Shown in pieces: positions 7,970 through 16,544 of a DNA stretch of 41,687 nucleotides (within the stretch, counting starts at the first letter, position 1; each line of letters starts with the position of its first letter). The notes below the pieces were generated by a model. It ran no database searches. It saw only the letters and a list, made by a program, of their open reading frames with translations, and was not told the DNA's origin. The position numbers and the translations under genes were made by a program. Origin of the DNA: a virus; IMG/VR virus record IMGVR_UViG_3300020125_000374, positions 1 through 41,687 of that record; one strand, given 5' to 3'.

Positions 7970-10144
7970 TCAGTTCACATCCTGGGTGATCGTGATATTC
8001 GCGCCGAAGCTGATCTCATCCTTGATCGAGGAGATCAGCTCGCGCACCTGCTCGGCGTCGAAGGTCTTGCCGACGAGCGTGATGTTGACGTCGGACGGCG
8101 TTGGACTCAGCGCGGCCGCCGGCGTCGCCGCGCCGGCGGCCGGCGGCTGCACCGGCATGCTGGTGATCGGATTCGCGTTGAACGTCGCGATCGCGGGCGA
8201 CGCCGAGCCGCCACCTTCGAAGCTTTGCGAGCGGATGGCCGCGACGTTCACGGCGGTCGCGGCCGCGGCGAGCGCGGCCATGGCGGCGCCGGCGATCGGG
8301 CCGCCGAAGCTCGCGCCGAACTTGTACGACGACTGCACGGCGGTGATGCCGTCGATGATCGCGTGGGCGATATTGGCCGCCTTCACGATCTCGAACATGG
8401 TCTTGTTGTGCTGCGCCGCCGTGCCGAGCATGTTCTGCACGAAGCCGACGTAGTACGCCGCCTGCACATTCCAGCTCTTGCCCTGCAGGTTGAGGCGGTC
8501 GAGCTCACCCTGGGCGACGACGTTACCGAGGGCCGCCTGGTGCTGCAGCTCGATCAGCTCGCGCTGCTTCGCGGCCTCGGCGGCGTCGACCAGGCCGTTC
8601 TGCTCGGCCTGCTCGATAATGTTCTGCTTCTCGATCAGATCCTGCCGCAGGCGCTGGACCTCGGTCATGGTCGACAGCTGGACCTGCGCCAGGCGCTTCG
8701 CGACTTCCTGCTTGTGCTCGATGTCGATCGCGTCGAGCCGCGCCTTGGCGATCGACGCAGACGCCTGCTGCGCCGCCTGCGCCTCCGCGATGCCGTTCTT
8801 CAGCTCCTGCTGCCGGCGCAGGTCGCCCTGTACCGTGGCGAGCCGCAGCTGCTCCTGCATCGAGGAGATCTGGATCGTGAGCAGCGTGTGCTGCGTGTCG
8901 CGCTCGATCTCGACCAGCTGCTTCTGGCCGATGGCGCCTTCGCGGTAGGCGATGTTGGCGAGCTCGTTCGCGTGCCGGATCTGCGCGGCGAAGCCGTCGG
9001 CGAAGCCCTTCAGCGCCTGCAGGCGCTCCTCATAATGCTGCTTGTCCTCCATCACCTGGCGCGCTGCGGCCGAGGCGTCGACCACCGCCTTGCCGAACAG
9101 CGGCAGGATGCGGTCGAGCTCGCGCTCAATCACGTCGCCGGCCGACGCCACCGATGTCCCGGTGTCGGCCCAGACGCGGTTGATGCGCTCGCCGGCGTCC
9201 GCCGCGCTCTTGCCGACGTCGTGCGTGCCCTCGTTGAACGCGGCGAGCGCCTGCTTGAAGTCGCCGGCGAGGAGCGGCACGATCACCGCGAGCGTGCCGC
9301 CGATCGTCTTGCCCACCAGCTCGAAGACCGCGACCACGCCCTGCGCCACCGAGGCCACGGCGCGCAGGCCGTCGCCGATCGACTGGCCGACCGCGACGAA
9401 GTCCTCGCCGGCCTTGGCCGAGTCGGAGAAGCCGCCCACCAGGAGCTTGAGCGTCGGCAGCATGCCCTCGCTCACCTGGCGGATGTTCTGGTCGAGCTGC
9501 AGGCGCAGGCGCTCGTATTCGTCCTTCAGCTCTTTCGCCCGGGCGATCTGCTCGTCGGTCATGGTGCTGTTCAGCTGGCCCTGCTCGACCAGCTGCGCCA
9601 TGAACGGCCGCAGCTCGGCGAAGCTCTTGCCGAGCAGCTGCTGCGAGATATAGGCCGCGGCGTTCTTGTCGGTCATGTTCACCAGCGCGGCTGCGACGTC
9701 GAGCATCACGTCGCTCGCCGCGCGCCCGTCCGCCGGGTCGATGCCGAGCGCGGCGAACAGGCTCTTCTTCTCCGGGTTGGCGAACTGCGCCTCGGTGAGC
9801 GAGCGGCCGAGACGGGCGATGCTGGTGGCCACCTGGTCGAGCGAGGTGCCGGCGAGCCGCGCAGGCTCCTCGAACGCCGAGAACGCGGCGCCGGTCGTGC
9901 CGGCGACGATGGCGAGCTCGCCCATGCGCGCCTGCGCCTCGATCGCGCCCGAGATCAGGTTCTCGAAGTAGCGCACCGAGAGCGTGACGCCGAGCGCCTC
10001 GAGCGCGCTCTTGGCGAAGTCGGAGGCCGATTTGACCTGGTCGGCCATGCCCTTCACCGCGTTCGCGCCCTGCTCGGTGCCCTGCACCAGGCGCGCGATC
10101 TGCGCCGCGAAATCGATCTCGTAGGTGACGTTGCCGCCGGCCAT
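7970..10144 (-). CDS. Tape measure protein
   Basis: The 724-residue protein is by far the longest tail gene. It is mostly helical, with a long charged, glutamine-rich coiled-coil section (about 370-540) and hydrophobic stretches (about 262-290 and 635-665) that suit insertion into the host membrane during DNA entry. It lies directly after the frameshifted tail chaperone pair, the standard place for a tape measure gene. Its length sets the tail length, so a short to medium tail is expected. Confidence 0.9.
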   Translation of the reverse strand: MAGGNVTYEIDFAAQIARLVQGTEQGANAVKGMADQVKSASDFAKSALEALGVTLSVRYFENLISGAIEAQARMGELAIVAGTTGAAFSAFEEPARLAGTSLDQVATSIARLGRSLTEAQFANPEKKSLFAALGIDPADGRAASDVMLDVAAALVNMTDKNAAAYISQQLLGKSFAELRPFMAQLVEQGQLNSTMTDEQIARAKELKDEYERLRLQLDQNIRQVSEGMLPTLKLLVGGFSDSAKAGEDFVAVGQSIGDGLRAVASVAQGVVAVFELVGKTIGGTLAVIVPLLAGDFKQALAAFNEGTHDVGKSAADAGERINRVWADTGTSVASAGDVIERELDRILPLFGKAVVDASAAARQVMEDKQHYEERLQALKGFADGFAAQIRHANELANIAYREGAIGQKQLVEIERDTQHTLLTIQISSMQEQLRLATVQGDLRRQQELKNGIAEAQAAQQASASIAKARLDAIDIEHKQEVAKRLAQVQLSTMTEVQRLRQDLIEKQNIIEQAEQNGLVDAAEAAKQRELIELQHQAALGNVVAQGELDRLNLQGKSWNVQAAYYVGFVQNMLGTAAQHNKTMFEIVKAANIAHAIIDGITAVQSSYKFGASFGGPIAGAAMAALAAAATAVNVAAIRSQSFEGGGSASPAIATFNANPITSMPVQPPAAGAATPAAALSPTPSDVNITLVGKTFDAEQVRELISSIKDEISFGANITITQDVN

Positions 10145-10145
10145 C

Positions 10146-10529
10146 TCAGTCCTCCGCCGCGATGCGCCGGAACTCGCGCAGCGCCGCCATCTCCATCACG
10201 CGCAGCCGCGCAAAGGCATCGTCGGGATCGAGGATGCAGCTGCGCCGCAGCACGACGTCGACGCCCTCGTAGCGCAGGCCGAGCGGCAGCGAGCGTGTGT
10301 GCTTGCCGTCGCTCACGACCTCGCGCAGCCATTGCGTCGTGCAGGCGAGGAACAGGTTGACCGCGTCCCAGTTCTCGGGCAGCACGCCGAAGTCGTCCTC
10401 CGCGGCGAGCTCGAGCATCCAGTCCGGCAGCTCGGCGCCTTGCACGCCGAGCGCGGCGAGGTCCTGCGCGACCGTGTCCACGGCCGGCCCTGGCGCGAGA
10501 TTGACCCACCAGGTCGCGGCCGCCTCTAG
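10146..10529 (-). CDS. Tail assembly chaperone, frameshift extension (gpT-like)
   Basis: This open frame has no convincing start of its own and begins inside the preceding chaperone gene. It is reached by a -1 ribosomal frameshift at 10535-10529, which adds 127 codons beginning LEAAATWWVNLAPG. The product is the long chaperone, equivalent to lambda gpGT; the T part recruits the major tail protein while the G part coats the tape measure. It ends one base before the tape measure start. The open frame does extend upstream to about 10610, but that part overlaps the first chaperone gene and is not thought to be used. Confidence 0.8.
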   Translation of the reverse strand, partial: LEAAATWWVNLAPGPAVDTVAQDLAALGVQGAELPDWMLELAAEDDFGVLPENWDAVNLFLACTTQWLREVVSDGKHTRSLPLGLRYEGVDVVLRRSCILDPDDAFARLRVMEMAALREFRRIAAED

Positions 10530-10876
10530 TTTTTTCTTGCCGCGCCTCCGCTCACCGAGTCGGTCCAGGCGACCACGATCGAGCGCGGCATGCCGGGATA
10601 CTGCTCGCACAGCTCGAGCACCGCGGCGACGCTGAACGCCCAGGGCGCCGCGTCGCCGTCGCGCTGCATGTCGTGCCAGCCGACCATGGTCTCCTCGACG
10701 AAGGCCTGGTTGCCGAGCTCGCCGATCGCCGAGCGCGCGATCAGCTCGTTCACCTTGGCGAGCGGCAGCGCCTTGAACTCGACGTCGAACTCCAGGTACT
10801 CGGGCTTGCCCGCACGCTGCGCCACTTCGTGGCGCACGCTCCAGCGGTAGGACTCGCGCTTCTTGATGGTCGGCAC
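10526..10876 (-). CDS. Tail assembly chaperone (gpG-like)
   Basis: The 116-residue protein follows the major tail protein gene and precedes the tape measure, where tail chaperones lie. It stops at TAG (10528-10526), immediately after the slippery sequence. Its last codons read AGA AAA AAC, the correct phase for a -1 shift. Most ribosomes should make this short form; a minority make the longer fusion with the T-like extension. The protein is helical and charged, as is usual for G-type chaperones. Confidence 0.8.
   Translation of the reverse strand: MPTIKKRESYRWSVRHEVAQRAGKPEYLEFDVEFKALPLAKVNELIARSAIGELGNQAFVEETMVGWHDMQRDGDAAPWAFSVAAVLELCEQYPGMPRSIVVAWTDSVSGGAARKN
10529..10535 (-). promoter_or_regulatory. 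Programmed -1 frameshift slippery site A AAA AAC
   Basis: The minus strand reads A AAA AAC in the zero-frame phase X XXY YYZ, one codon before the TAG stop of the short chaperone. After the shift, reading continues CTA GAG GCG into the T-like frame. This is the canonical arrangement for tail chaperone genes of lambda-like and HK97-like siphoviruses. Confidence 0.88.
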
Positions 10877-11824
10877 TCAGAGCACCGTCTCGGAGAACTC
10901 GTTGTTGCCGGCGCTCGTCGGATAGAGCTCGAGGCCCATCTTCAGCATCAGGATGCCGTTCTGGTTCTCGTACTGCGGGTCGGTGACGATCGCCGTCGCG
11001 CCGTCAAGCTGCCACTTGTTGCCGGCGACGGTGCCATGAATCAGCTGGATCGCGCCGGTGGTGGCGTTCTTCGCCGCGGTGTACCAGTCCTTGGCCGCCA
11101 TCGTGTCGGCCTGGATCGACACCGAGCCCGCGACCTTCGAGCGGTCGGTGATGCGCACCAGCTCGGCATTGTTCACCCAGTCCTTCCAGTCGACCGTATA
11201 GGCCGGGTCGTAGTCGAGCTTCTGCAGCACGGCGGTGAAGCCGAGCAGCGTGAAGGTTGGCGTGCTCACCTTGTTCTGCACCAGCGGCTTCGGCCAGGTG
11301 GCGCCGAAGGTGAGCGCCGGCAGCGCCGTGTCGGTCGGCGTGTTGTAGATGCCCTGGCCGCTCACCTTGTACATCGGCATCTGGCCGTGCGAGAACTCGA
11401 CCTTCGCATTGCCGCGGAAGCCGGTGATGATGTGGTTCACCGCGTCCTTGTTCACGTACAGCGTCGCCGACTCGAAGCCGCTCGAGATCGGCGCGTACAC
11501 CACGCTCACGCCGGCGTTCACCGTCTTCGAGCGGCCGCAGGCGCGCAGGATCGGGTCGTAGCCCGGCGCCGTGCCCGCGGCGCCGCCGCCGGCGATCGGC
11601 AGGTCGAAGTCGACCTTCACCGGCGTGCCGCCGATCGCGGGCACGTCGTCGCCGAAGAACGGGCGCACGGGCTTGCGGTCGTGGCGCACGTTCGCCATCG
11701 GCGTGAGCTTCAGGTTGTAGATGTACATCGCGTCCGTCGCGCCGGCGGGCGTCGGGTCGGTGCCGTAGGTGGTTTCGACCTTGGCGAGCATTGCGGAACG
11801 GCGATCGAGGCGGGTGGCGGCCAT
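10877..11824 (-). CDS. Major tail tube protein
   Basis: The 315-residue beta-rich protein lies between the tail terminator genes and the chaperone pair, the usual site for the major tail protein. It has the look of that family: a start like AMLAKVETTYGTDPTP, which is common in tail tube proteins, and long alternating strands with LPIAGGGAAGTAPGYDPILRA in the middle. It polymerises into the tail tube around the tape measure. The ATG at 11824 follows the previous stop by three bases. Confidence 0.82.
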   Translation of the reverse strand: MAATRLDRRSAMLAKVETTYGTDPTPAGATDAMYIYNLKLTPMANVRHDRKPVRPFFGDDVPAIGGTPVKVDFDLPIAGGGAAGTAPGYDPILRACGRSKTVNAGVSVVYAPISSGFESATLYVNKDAVNHIITGFRGNAKVEFSHGQMPMYKVSGQGIYNTPTDTALPALTFGATWPKPLVQNKVSTPTFTLLGFTAVLQKLDYDPAYTVDWKDWVNNAELVRITDRSKVAGSVSIQADTMAAKDWYTAAKNATTGAIQLIHGTVAGNKWQLDGATAIVTDPQYENQNGILMLKMGLELYPTSAGNNEFSETVL

Positions 11825-11827
11825 GGC

Positions 11828-12022
11828 TTACTCCTGGGAAGCGGGTTGGGCGGCCGCGGCGGCGGCCGGTGCAGACGTCTGGACGGGCGCGAGCTCGGGC
11901 GGCGACGGGCGCACGGCCACCTCGGGCGGCGCGGTGCGCACGACGCGCGTGCGCAGGCCGGTCTTCGAGTCGACGGTGTATTCGCCGCCCAGGCCGGCGG
12001 CGAACTCTTCTTGGGGCGTCAT
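11828..12022 (-). CDS. Small tail-region protein with Ala/Pro-rich tail
   Basis: The product has 64 residues. Its first half (TPQEEFAAGLGGEYTVDSK) is polar, and the second half is proline- and alanine-rich and probably unstructured. It starts at ATG 12022, overlapping the tail terminator gene by four bases. Such small genes between terminator and tube genes are common, but their role is unknown. The 3' part contains one copy of a dispersed 17-bp element (11869-11885). Confidence 0.6.
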   Translation of the reverse strand: MTPQEEFAAGLGGEYTVDSKTGLRTRVVRTAPPEVAVRPSPPELAPVQTSAPAAAAAAQPASQE

Positions 12023-12459
12023 GGCGTGGTCTCCAGGTGCTCGACGGTGTAGTCGCAGGTGAAGTAGAAACACTCGGCCTCGAAGGCGTAGCCCTCGGCC
12101 TGCGAGCCGACGTGGATGTCGTAGAGCGTCGTGCCGGCGAACGGGATCCCGGCCGGCTGGTTCGAGCCGAAGCGCTCGAGCGCGAGGCGGATCTGCTCGC
12201 CCAGCGCATCCGCGCCGTCGGCGGTCTTGTCGAGCGCGATGACCTGCACGGTCGCCTTGCAGAAGCCCGGGTCGCCGTAGGTGCCTTCCAGGCGCTCGGT
12301 CGACTGGAGCTTGTAGACGATGCTGGGATAGGTCGGGTTCTCCGGCGTCCACCACTTGAAGATGCGCGTGTTGGGATCGTCCGCGACCGCGCCGCCGATG
12401 AGCTGGTACACGCCCGCGACCTCCTGCAGGCGCGTCTTGATGATGTCGCCGGCGAGCAT
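12019..12459 (-). CDS. Tail terminator / tail completion protein (DUF3168-like)
   Basis: The 146-residue protein lies between the HK97 gp10-like protein and the tail tube gene. It begins with a helix (IIKTRLQEVAGVYQLIGG) and continues with strands around PSIVYKLQSTERL and KATVQVIALD, as in DUF3168 tail completion proteins. These form a ring that stops tail tube growth and joins head and tail. The family assignment is from motif feel and gene order. Confidence 0.72.
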   Translation of the reverse strand: MLAGDIIKTRLQEVAGVYQLIGGAVADDPNTRIFKWWTPENPTYPSIVYKLQSTERLEGTYGDPGFCKATVQVIALDKTADGADALGEQIRLALERFGSNQPAGIPFAGTTLYDIHVGSQAEGYAFEAECFYFTCDYTVEHLETTP

Positions 12460-12945
12460 CTAGGCTCCGTTGCCCTGGTCGGCGACCAGCTGCCGGGTGC
12501 GCGTGTCGGCGTAGTCGAAGGCCGCCTGCACCGCCTTGTCGCCGGCGCTGGCGTTCGCCTGGTCCAGGATCGGCTGCGCCTTCGCGCCCGGATGGCGCAC
12601 GACGCGCCGCACCAGGCCGCCGAAGCTGAGAAAGCCGCCCTGGCTGCGCGCGGCGATCTCGTGCGGCTTCGTGCCGCCGAGCACCATCGCCGCGTAGAAC
12701 ACGCCGCGCCGGCGGTTGCCGAGCTTCACGCCGGCGAGCGCCACGCCCTTGCGCACGCTCGTCGTGACGCGCAGCGTCCCGGCGAGCGCGCCGGTGACGC
12801 GCGGCACCAGCGGCGCGACCGCGTTCTTCATCACCACCGCGCCGGCGCGCACGGCGCCGCGCAGCACGTTCGCCTCGACCTTGGCCGGGAAGTCGCGCAG
12901 CTTCTGGACCTCCGCCTCGACGCCGGTGAGATAGTCGTCCGCCAT
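12460..12945 (-). CDS. HK97 gp10-like head-tail joining protein
   Basis: The 161-residue, strongly basic protein has an N-terminal helical part (residues 1-45) followed by APLVPRVTGALAGTLRV, the usual 'P-x-x-T-G-x-L' pattern of the HK97 gp10 family. Strands and the phrase FYAAMVLGGTKPHEI come next, also typical. It is encoded between the head closure protein and the tail terminator, in the normal order, and should act in head-tail joining. Confidence 0.8.
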   Translation of the reverse strand: MADDYLTGVEAEVQKLRDFPAKVEANVLRGAVRAGAVVMKNAVAPLVPRVTGALAGTLRVTTSVRKGVALAGVKLGNRRRGVFYAAMVLGGTKPHEIAARSQGGFLSFGGLVRRVVRHPGAKAQPILDQANASAGDKAVQAAFDYADTRTRQLVADQGNGA

Positions 12946-13268
12946 CAGGCCACCTTGCAGTCGGCTTCGACCTCGAGCCAGCGCCGGCGCCGCACTTCGG
13001 CGACGCTGCGGATGTTGTACACGCGCCCCTGGTAGACGATCTGCGCCGTGCGCGGCCGCACGTCGTCGCGAAAGCGGATGCGAAAGCGCAGGACGTCGAG
13101 CGCGACCAGCTGGTCCGCCGGCGCCGCGTAGTACTCGCGCCCCGACACCGGCTCGACGCGCGCCCAGGTCGGCACGTCGCCGCCGTAGGTGAGCGTCGGC
13201 TCGCCCGAGGCGGACTTGCCAGTCGTCGCGAACTGCAGCGTGATCTGGCGATCGAAGTTGACCGGCAC
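12945..13268 (-). CDS. Head closure protein (SPP1 gp16-like head-tail adaptor)
   Basis: The 107-residue protein has the small beta-barrel pattern of phage head-tail adaptors. It starts with FDRQITLQF, has YGGDVPTWARVEPVSGREYYAA in the centre (WA-x-V-x-P), and then YQGRVYNIRSV near the end. It plugs the connector after DNA packaging and provides the tail docking site. It overlaps the gp10-like gene by one base. Confidence 0.8.
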   Translation of the reverse strand: MPVNFDRQITLQFATTGKSASGEPTLTYGGDVPTWARVEPVSGREYYAAPADQLVALDVLRFRIRFRDDVRPRTAQIVYQGRVYNIRSVAEVRRRRWLEVEADCKVA

Positions 13269-13270
13269 GG

Positions 13271-13600
13271 CTAGAGCGCCGCGACCGGCAGGATGCCCTT
13301 CAGCTCGAGCCGCTTGCCCGCGGTGCTCGTGTCGACGGCCACCGTGAAGAGGTAGGAGCAGCCCGCCTTGCCCGACTGCACCGCCTGCAGCACGGTCTTG
13401 CCGGAGATCTGCGCCGAGCCCGAGAGCAGCAGCGAGGGCGACGGATCCGTGCCGAGGTTGCCGTCGACGCCGTAGGGCGCGACGCTCACGCTCACCACCG
13501 CCGAGAGCGACTCGTTGCCGATCAGGCCGGCCGTGAAGTCGAAGGTCAGCACGACCTTCTCCTCGGGGTACTTCGCGTCGAACGAGGCGGCGAGCGTCAT
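13271..13600 (-). CDS. Beta-rich virion protein of unknown function
   Basis: The 109-residue protein has alternating hydrophobic strands (VVLTFDFTAGLIG, VSVSVAPYGVDG) and a short conserved-looking end (AGKRLELKGILPV) that suggests an immunoglobulin-like sandwich. It lies just before the head closure gene and after the repeat protein gene. I would guess a decoration or fibre-related protein. No family is recognised. Confidence 0.6.
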   Translation of the reverse strand: MTLAASFDAKYPEEKVVLTFDFTAGLIGNESLSAVVSVSVAPYGVDGNLGTDPSPSLLLSGSAQISGKTVLQAVQSGKAGCSYLFTVAVDTSTAGKRLELKGILPVAAL

Positions 13601-13615
13601 CCGGTCCTCTCCTCG

Positions 13616-15187
13616 TCAGGGCAGCTTGACGGTGAAGTTGCGCGCGCGCATGGTCACCTCGCCGAAGCCGCGCGCGCTGATGCGCACGATGCGCCGGTCC
13701 CCCGTGAGCTGGCCGCCCTGCACGACGAGCGGCAGCTTCGCCGTGTAGCTGTGCGTCACCACGCCAGGCATCACCCGCACCTGGAGCTTCGGCAGGCGCG
13801 CCGTGTACGTGTGCGTCGCCGGCGCCGGCATCACCTTCGCCTGCAGCTGCGGCGTGCGCGCGGCGTAGCTGTGCATCACCTGCGCGGGCATCACCCGCTC
13901 CTGCACCTTCGGCAGCTGCGCGCTGTACGTGTGCGTCGCGAGGCCTGGCTGCAGCTTGGCCCGCACCTGCGGCACGCGTGCCGTGTACGTGTGCGTCGCG
14001 CTCGGCGGCACGACCGCCGATCCCGTGATCAGGTTCGGTACCTTGCCGCTGTATGTGTGGATCGCGGCCGCCGGCATCACCCGCGCCTGGACCTTCGGCA
14101 CCTGCGCCGTGTACGTGTGCAGCGCGGCCGCCGGCATCACCCGCGCCTGCACCTGCGGCGCGAGCGCGGTGTACGTGTGCGTCGCCTGCGGCGGCTTCAG
14201 CGAGCCGACGAACTTCGGCACCTGCGCGGTGTACGTGTGCGTCACCTGCGCCGGCATCACCCGCGCCTGCACCTGCGGCACGCGCGCCGTGTAGCTATGC
14301 GTCGCGACCGGCGTGCCGATCGTGACCGGCGTGAACCCGCTCGACGTTCTCGTGCCGATGAACTGCATGCGCCCGATCGGGCGCTCCAGCTTCACGAGCA
14401 GCGGCCAAAGCGTCGGCGGGATCGGCGGCACATACGGCGCTGGCGACGGCACAAAGTTGGAGCGCGGCAATGCTCGCTTGCCAATCTGGCCGATCGACAT
14501 GAGCAGCGGCGACTGCTTCGGCGCGTCGCGCTGCACAGCCGGGCCGCCCGGTGGCGCGTAGGCCGCAAAGACGACCGCGCCATCGTTCGCCGCCGTGGTG
14601 TAGCCGTTCCACGTGTATGTGTTGGAGCCGGCAGCTCCAACGTCAATGTTGGACTCTGCGGCCTTATAAACCCAAAAGCCTGCGGTGACGTGGTCCTGCG
14701 TAAAGCCAGTGTCCACGTTGGTGCTAAGCGGACCCGGATATCCAGCGAACGACGAGAAAACAGAGCAGTTCGCCGCCACGGTGGTAAGGGAAACACTCAT
14801 CGCGCCAAAGCTCACGTTGAAGGCGGACGAGTCGAAAACCGGCGTTCCACCTGCGTTCGTGATTTCGTACAACTGAATCGTGCAGTGCTGCGTCGCTGCA
14901 TCGAACGTCGCCGTTACCTGCGCAGCAGACGTGCTGCCGTTCGTCTTGCTATGAAGAGAGGCTACCGAGTGAACGCCGGTGCTTTTCGGACCAATGTCTT
15001 CGATGTAATTCCCGGCATTGACGTTGTCCGAGACCGTATGCGTCGTGACTTCGGCTTCCGACCCAACCGCAGCGACAATTTTGCTGCCATTGGTACATGC
15101 GGATGGAAACGTCTTTGAGACGGACGTGACGCCGCCCGAAGCCAGGGCGACCGCGGGAGTGGCCTGCGCGTAAGTGTTAGACGCCAT
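13616..15187 (-). CDS. Large repeat protein, putative virion fibre or decoration protein
   Basis: The 523-residue protein has three parts. Residues 1-215 are beta-rich and threonine/serine-rich. A proline-rich linker (about 222-265) contains PSPAPYVPPIPPTLWP. Residues 297-486 hold nine tandem repeats of about 20 residues with the pattern HTYTA-x-x-P-x-V-x-A-x-VMPA, then a short basic end. There is no signal or membrane segment. The gene sits in an unusual block between the connector and head closure genes, so it is probably a virion protein; the regular repeats suggest a beta-solenoid or shaft. Adjacent DNA encoding residues 1-215 looks less GC-rich than its neighbours, a possible sign of recent acquisition. 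Confidence 0.7.
   Translation of the reverse strand: MASNTYAQATPAVALASGGVTSVSKTFPSACTNGSKIVAAVGSEAEVTTHTVSDNVNAGNYIEDIGPKSTGVHSVASLHSKTNGSTSAAQVTATFDAATQHCTIQLYEITNAGGTPVFDSSAFNVSFGAMSVSLTTVAANCSVFSSFAGYPGPLSTNVDTGFTQDHVTAGFWVYKAAESNIDVGAAGSNTYTWNGYTTAANDGAVVFAAYAPPGGPAVQRDAPKQSPLLMSIGQIGKRALPRSNFVPSPAPYVPPIPPTLWPLLVKLERPIGRMQFIGTRTSSGFTPVTIGTPVATHSYTARVPQVQARVMPAQVTHTYTAQVPKFVGSLKPPQATHTYTALAPQVQARVMPAAALHTYTAQVPKVQARVMPAAAIHTYSGKVPNLITGSAVVPPSATHTYTARVPQVRAKLQPGLATHTYSAQLPKVQERVMPAQVMHSYAARTPQLQAKVMPAPATHTYTARLPKLQVRVMPGVVTHSYTAKLPLVVQGGQLTGDRRIVRISARGFGEVTMRARNFTVKLP
13739..14299 (-). repeat. Tandem 60-bp coding repeats (nine units)
   Basis: Units of 60 bp (one of 66 bp) encode H-[ST]-Y-[TSA]-[AG]-x-x-P-x-x-x-x-x-x-x-P-x-x-x repeats. 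The best-kept bases encode GTGCGTCATCAC-like strings on the plus strand together with the CGCCGTGTACGTGTG core. Divergence between units is moderate, so the array is old enough to have drifted but still allows recombination between units. Confidence 0.85.
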
Positions 15188-15566
15188 TCGAGAGGATCAG
15201 GCTCCCGCTCGTCACCAGATTCCCGCCGGTCAAAGTTAGAGTCCCGCGCACCATCCTGTTCGTATTCGTCGGGTCGCCAAGGTCGCTCGTCAGAACTGAC
15301 TGGTTCACCGGGTTCGGCTGGATCGGGGTAGGCGTCGGCGCTGGCCCGCCCTCGTACGTTGCGGCCGAGTCAGAGGCCCACGTCACACCGCCATCCAGCG
15401 AAATCTCGATGGAGATCGCGAGCTTCAGCGCAGGGTCTGTCCAGTTCGTGCGGTCGATCGTGATTGTGAATGACGTCGCGCCCAACGGCACCGAGCGCTG
15501 TGGAAGATTCGTCACGCCAGCGTGAAGCGTGCCGCTGAAAAATGGAATGGATTGCAGGACAGCCAT
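15177..15566 (-). CDS. Beta-rich virion protein of unknown function
   Basis: The 129-residue protein begins with IPFFSGTLHAGVTNLPQ and contains SIEISLDGGVTWASDS, a 'DGG-x-x-W' strand seen in beta-sandwich structural proteins. A Pro/Thr-rich stretch (GGPAPTPTPIQPNP) follows. It overlaps the start of the repeat-protein gene by 11 bases, so the two are probably translated together and may assemble together. No family is recognised. Confidence 0.6.
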   Translation of the reverse strand: MAVLQSIPFFSGTLHAGVTNLPQRSVPLGATSFTITIDRTNWTDPALKLAISIEISLDGGVTWASDSAATYEGGPAPTPTPIQPNPVNQSVLTSDLGDPTNTNRMVRGTLTLTGGNLVTSGSLILSNGV

Positions 15567-15812
15567 TTATTCATCCCTCCCTTTTCTTACCGTCCACCGC
15601 GCCGTGAGCGCATGCCACACGCCGCGCCAACCGCGCTGCTTCGGCCCTTCCGGCACCGACTCCTCGATCTCGACGTCCTTCAGGTCGTCGGCCACCAGGG
15701 CGTGGTGGATGCCCCTGATGTGGTGCGAGCGGCGCAACAGGAAATACTTGCGCTTCTTGACGAGGTACTGCCAAAGCGCCCAGCACCAGCACCAGCGCAG
15801 CGGGTTGAGCAC
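15567..15812 (-). CDS. Small basic protein of unknown function
   Basis: The product has 81 residues with a tryptophan-rich N-terminus (LRWCWCWALWQYL) and a basic middle and end. It is wedged between two virion genes with no gap at its end, and starts at GTG 15812. It may be a small membrane-associated or nucleic-acid-contacting protein. An alternative frame over the same bases is shorter and less convincing. Confidence is limited by its small size. Confidence 0.5.
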   Translation of the reverse strand: MLNPLRWCWCWALWQYLVKKRKYFLLRRSHHIRGIHHALVADDLKDVEIEESVPEGPKQRGWRGVWHALTARWTVRKGRDE

Positions 15813-15824
15813 GTCACGCGTGCT

Positions 15825-16544
15825 CTAGTTCAGCGCGATCACCTGCAGGTTGTGCACCTGCATCGTTTCCGCCGTCGAGCCGGAACGGTTGAACTGCAGC
15901 GACAGGATGTTCGCGGCGGTCAGGTCAACCGAGCCCGACGCTACTGGCGCGCTCGCCGGGATCATCCACACGGTCGCCGCCACCGCGCTGTTGAAGAGCG
16001 CGTAGCCGGTACCGAACAACGTGCCCGCGTTGCCGGTGGTGCGGCAGTGCACGTCGACCTCGCACATCCAGCTCAGGTTCGTCTGCGACGCGGTGAGGGC
16101 CGTCGCCGCGCTCGTCACGAGGCTCGTGCCGTTCGCGTCCGCGCCCGTGCCGTAGAACACGGCGAACTGACCGTTGCCTGGCGTCGCGGCGGTCGTGATC
16201 CGGCCGAAGGCGCGGACCCGCACCGCCTTGCCCGGGCGCGCGAAGTACTGCCCGCCGAGCACCGGGAAGTTGGAGGCGGGATACAGCGCCTTGTTGGTCG
16301 CGGCGAGCGTGACCGCCGCCACGTCCGCGTTGACGAACGGCTCGCGCAGGTCGTTGAAGAAGATGCCGTCCGCCATCTGCAGACGGTGCACCAGGCCGAG
16401 CTTGTCGAGCCAGTACTCGAGGCGCTCGCCCATGGTCTTCGGGCGCGCCTGGGTATGCGCGAAATGCTGCTGGGTGAGGATCTCGGCGAACAGCGCCTTG
16501 CGCTGCGCCTCGTTGTGTACGGAACTGCCGCGGCGGAAGAGCAT
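15825..16544 (-). CDS. Putative head or virion protein
   Basis: The 239-residue protein has an N-terminal helical part (about 10-60, with HNEAQRKALFAEILTQQHF) and a C-terminal beta sandwich (about 95-239, with alternating strands and VHNLQVIALN at the end). This resembles head fibre or decoration proteins with a small capsid-binding head. The ATG at 16544 has a good ribosome-binding site (CCAGGAGATCCCG upstream). No family is recognised. Confidence 0.6.
   Translation of the reverse strand: MLFRRGSSVHNEAQRKALFAEILTQQHFAHTQARPKTMGERLEYWLDKLGLVHRLQMADGIFFNDLREPFVNADVAAVTLAATNKALYPASNFPVLGGQYFARPGKAVRVRAFGRITTAATPGNGQFAVFYGTGADANGTSLVTSAATALTASQTNLSWMCEVDVHCRTTGNAGTLFGTGYALFNSAVAATVWMIPASAPVASGSVDLTAANILSLQFNRSGSTAETMQVHNLQVIALN

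Noticed and set aside
8225-10360. Plus-strand frame of 711 codons opposite the tape measure gene
   Set aside because: It is His-, Arg- and Leu-rich with no domain pattern and lies wholly antisense to the tape measure gene.
13739-14299. A CRISPR array
   Set aside because: Units are in-frame 60-bp coding repeats without separate unique spacers or constant repeats, inside an open virion gene.
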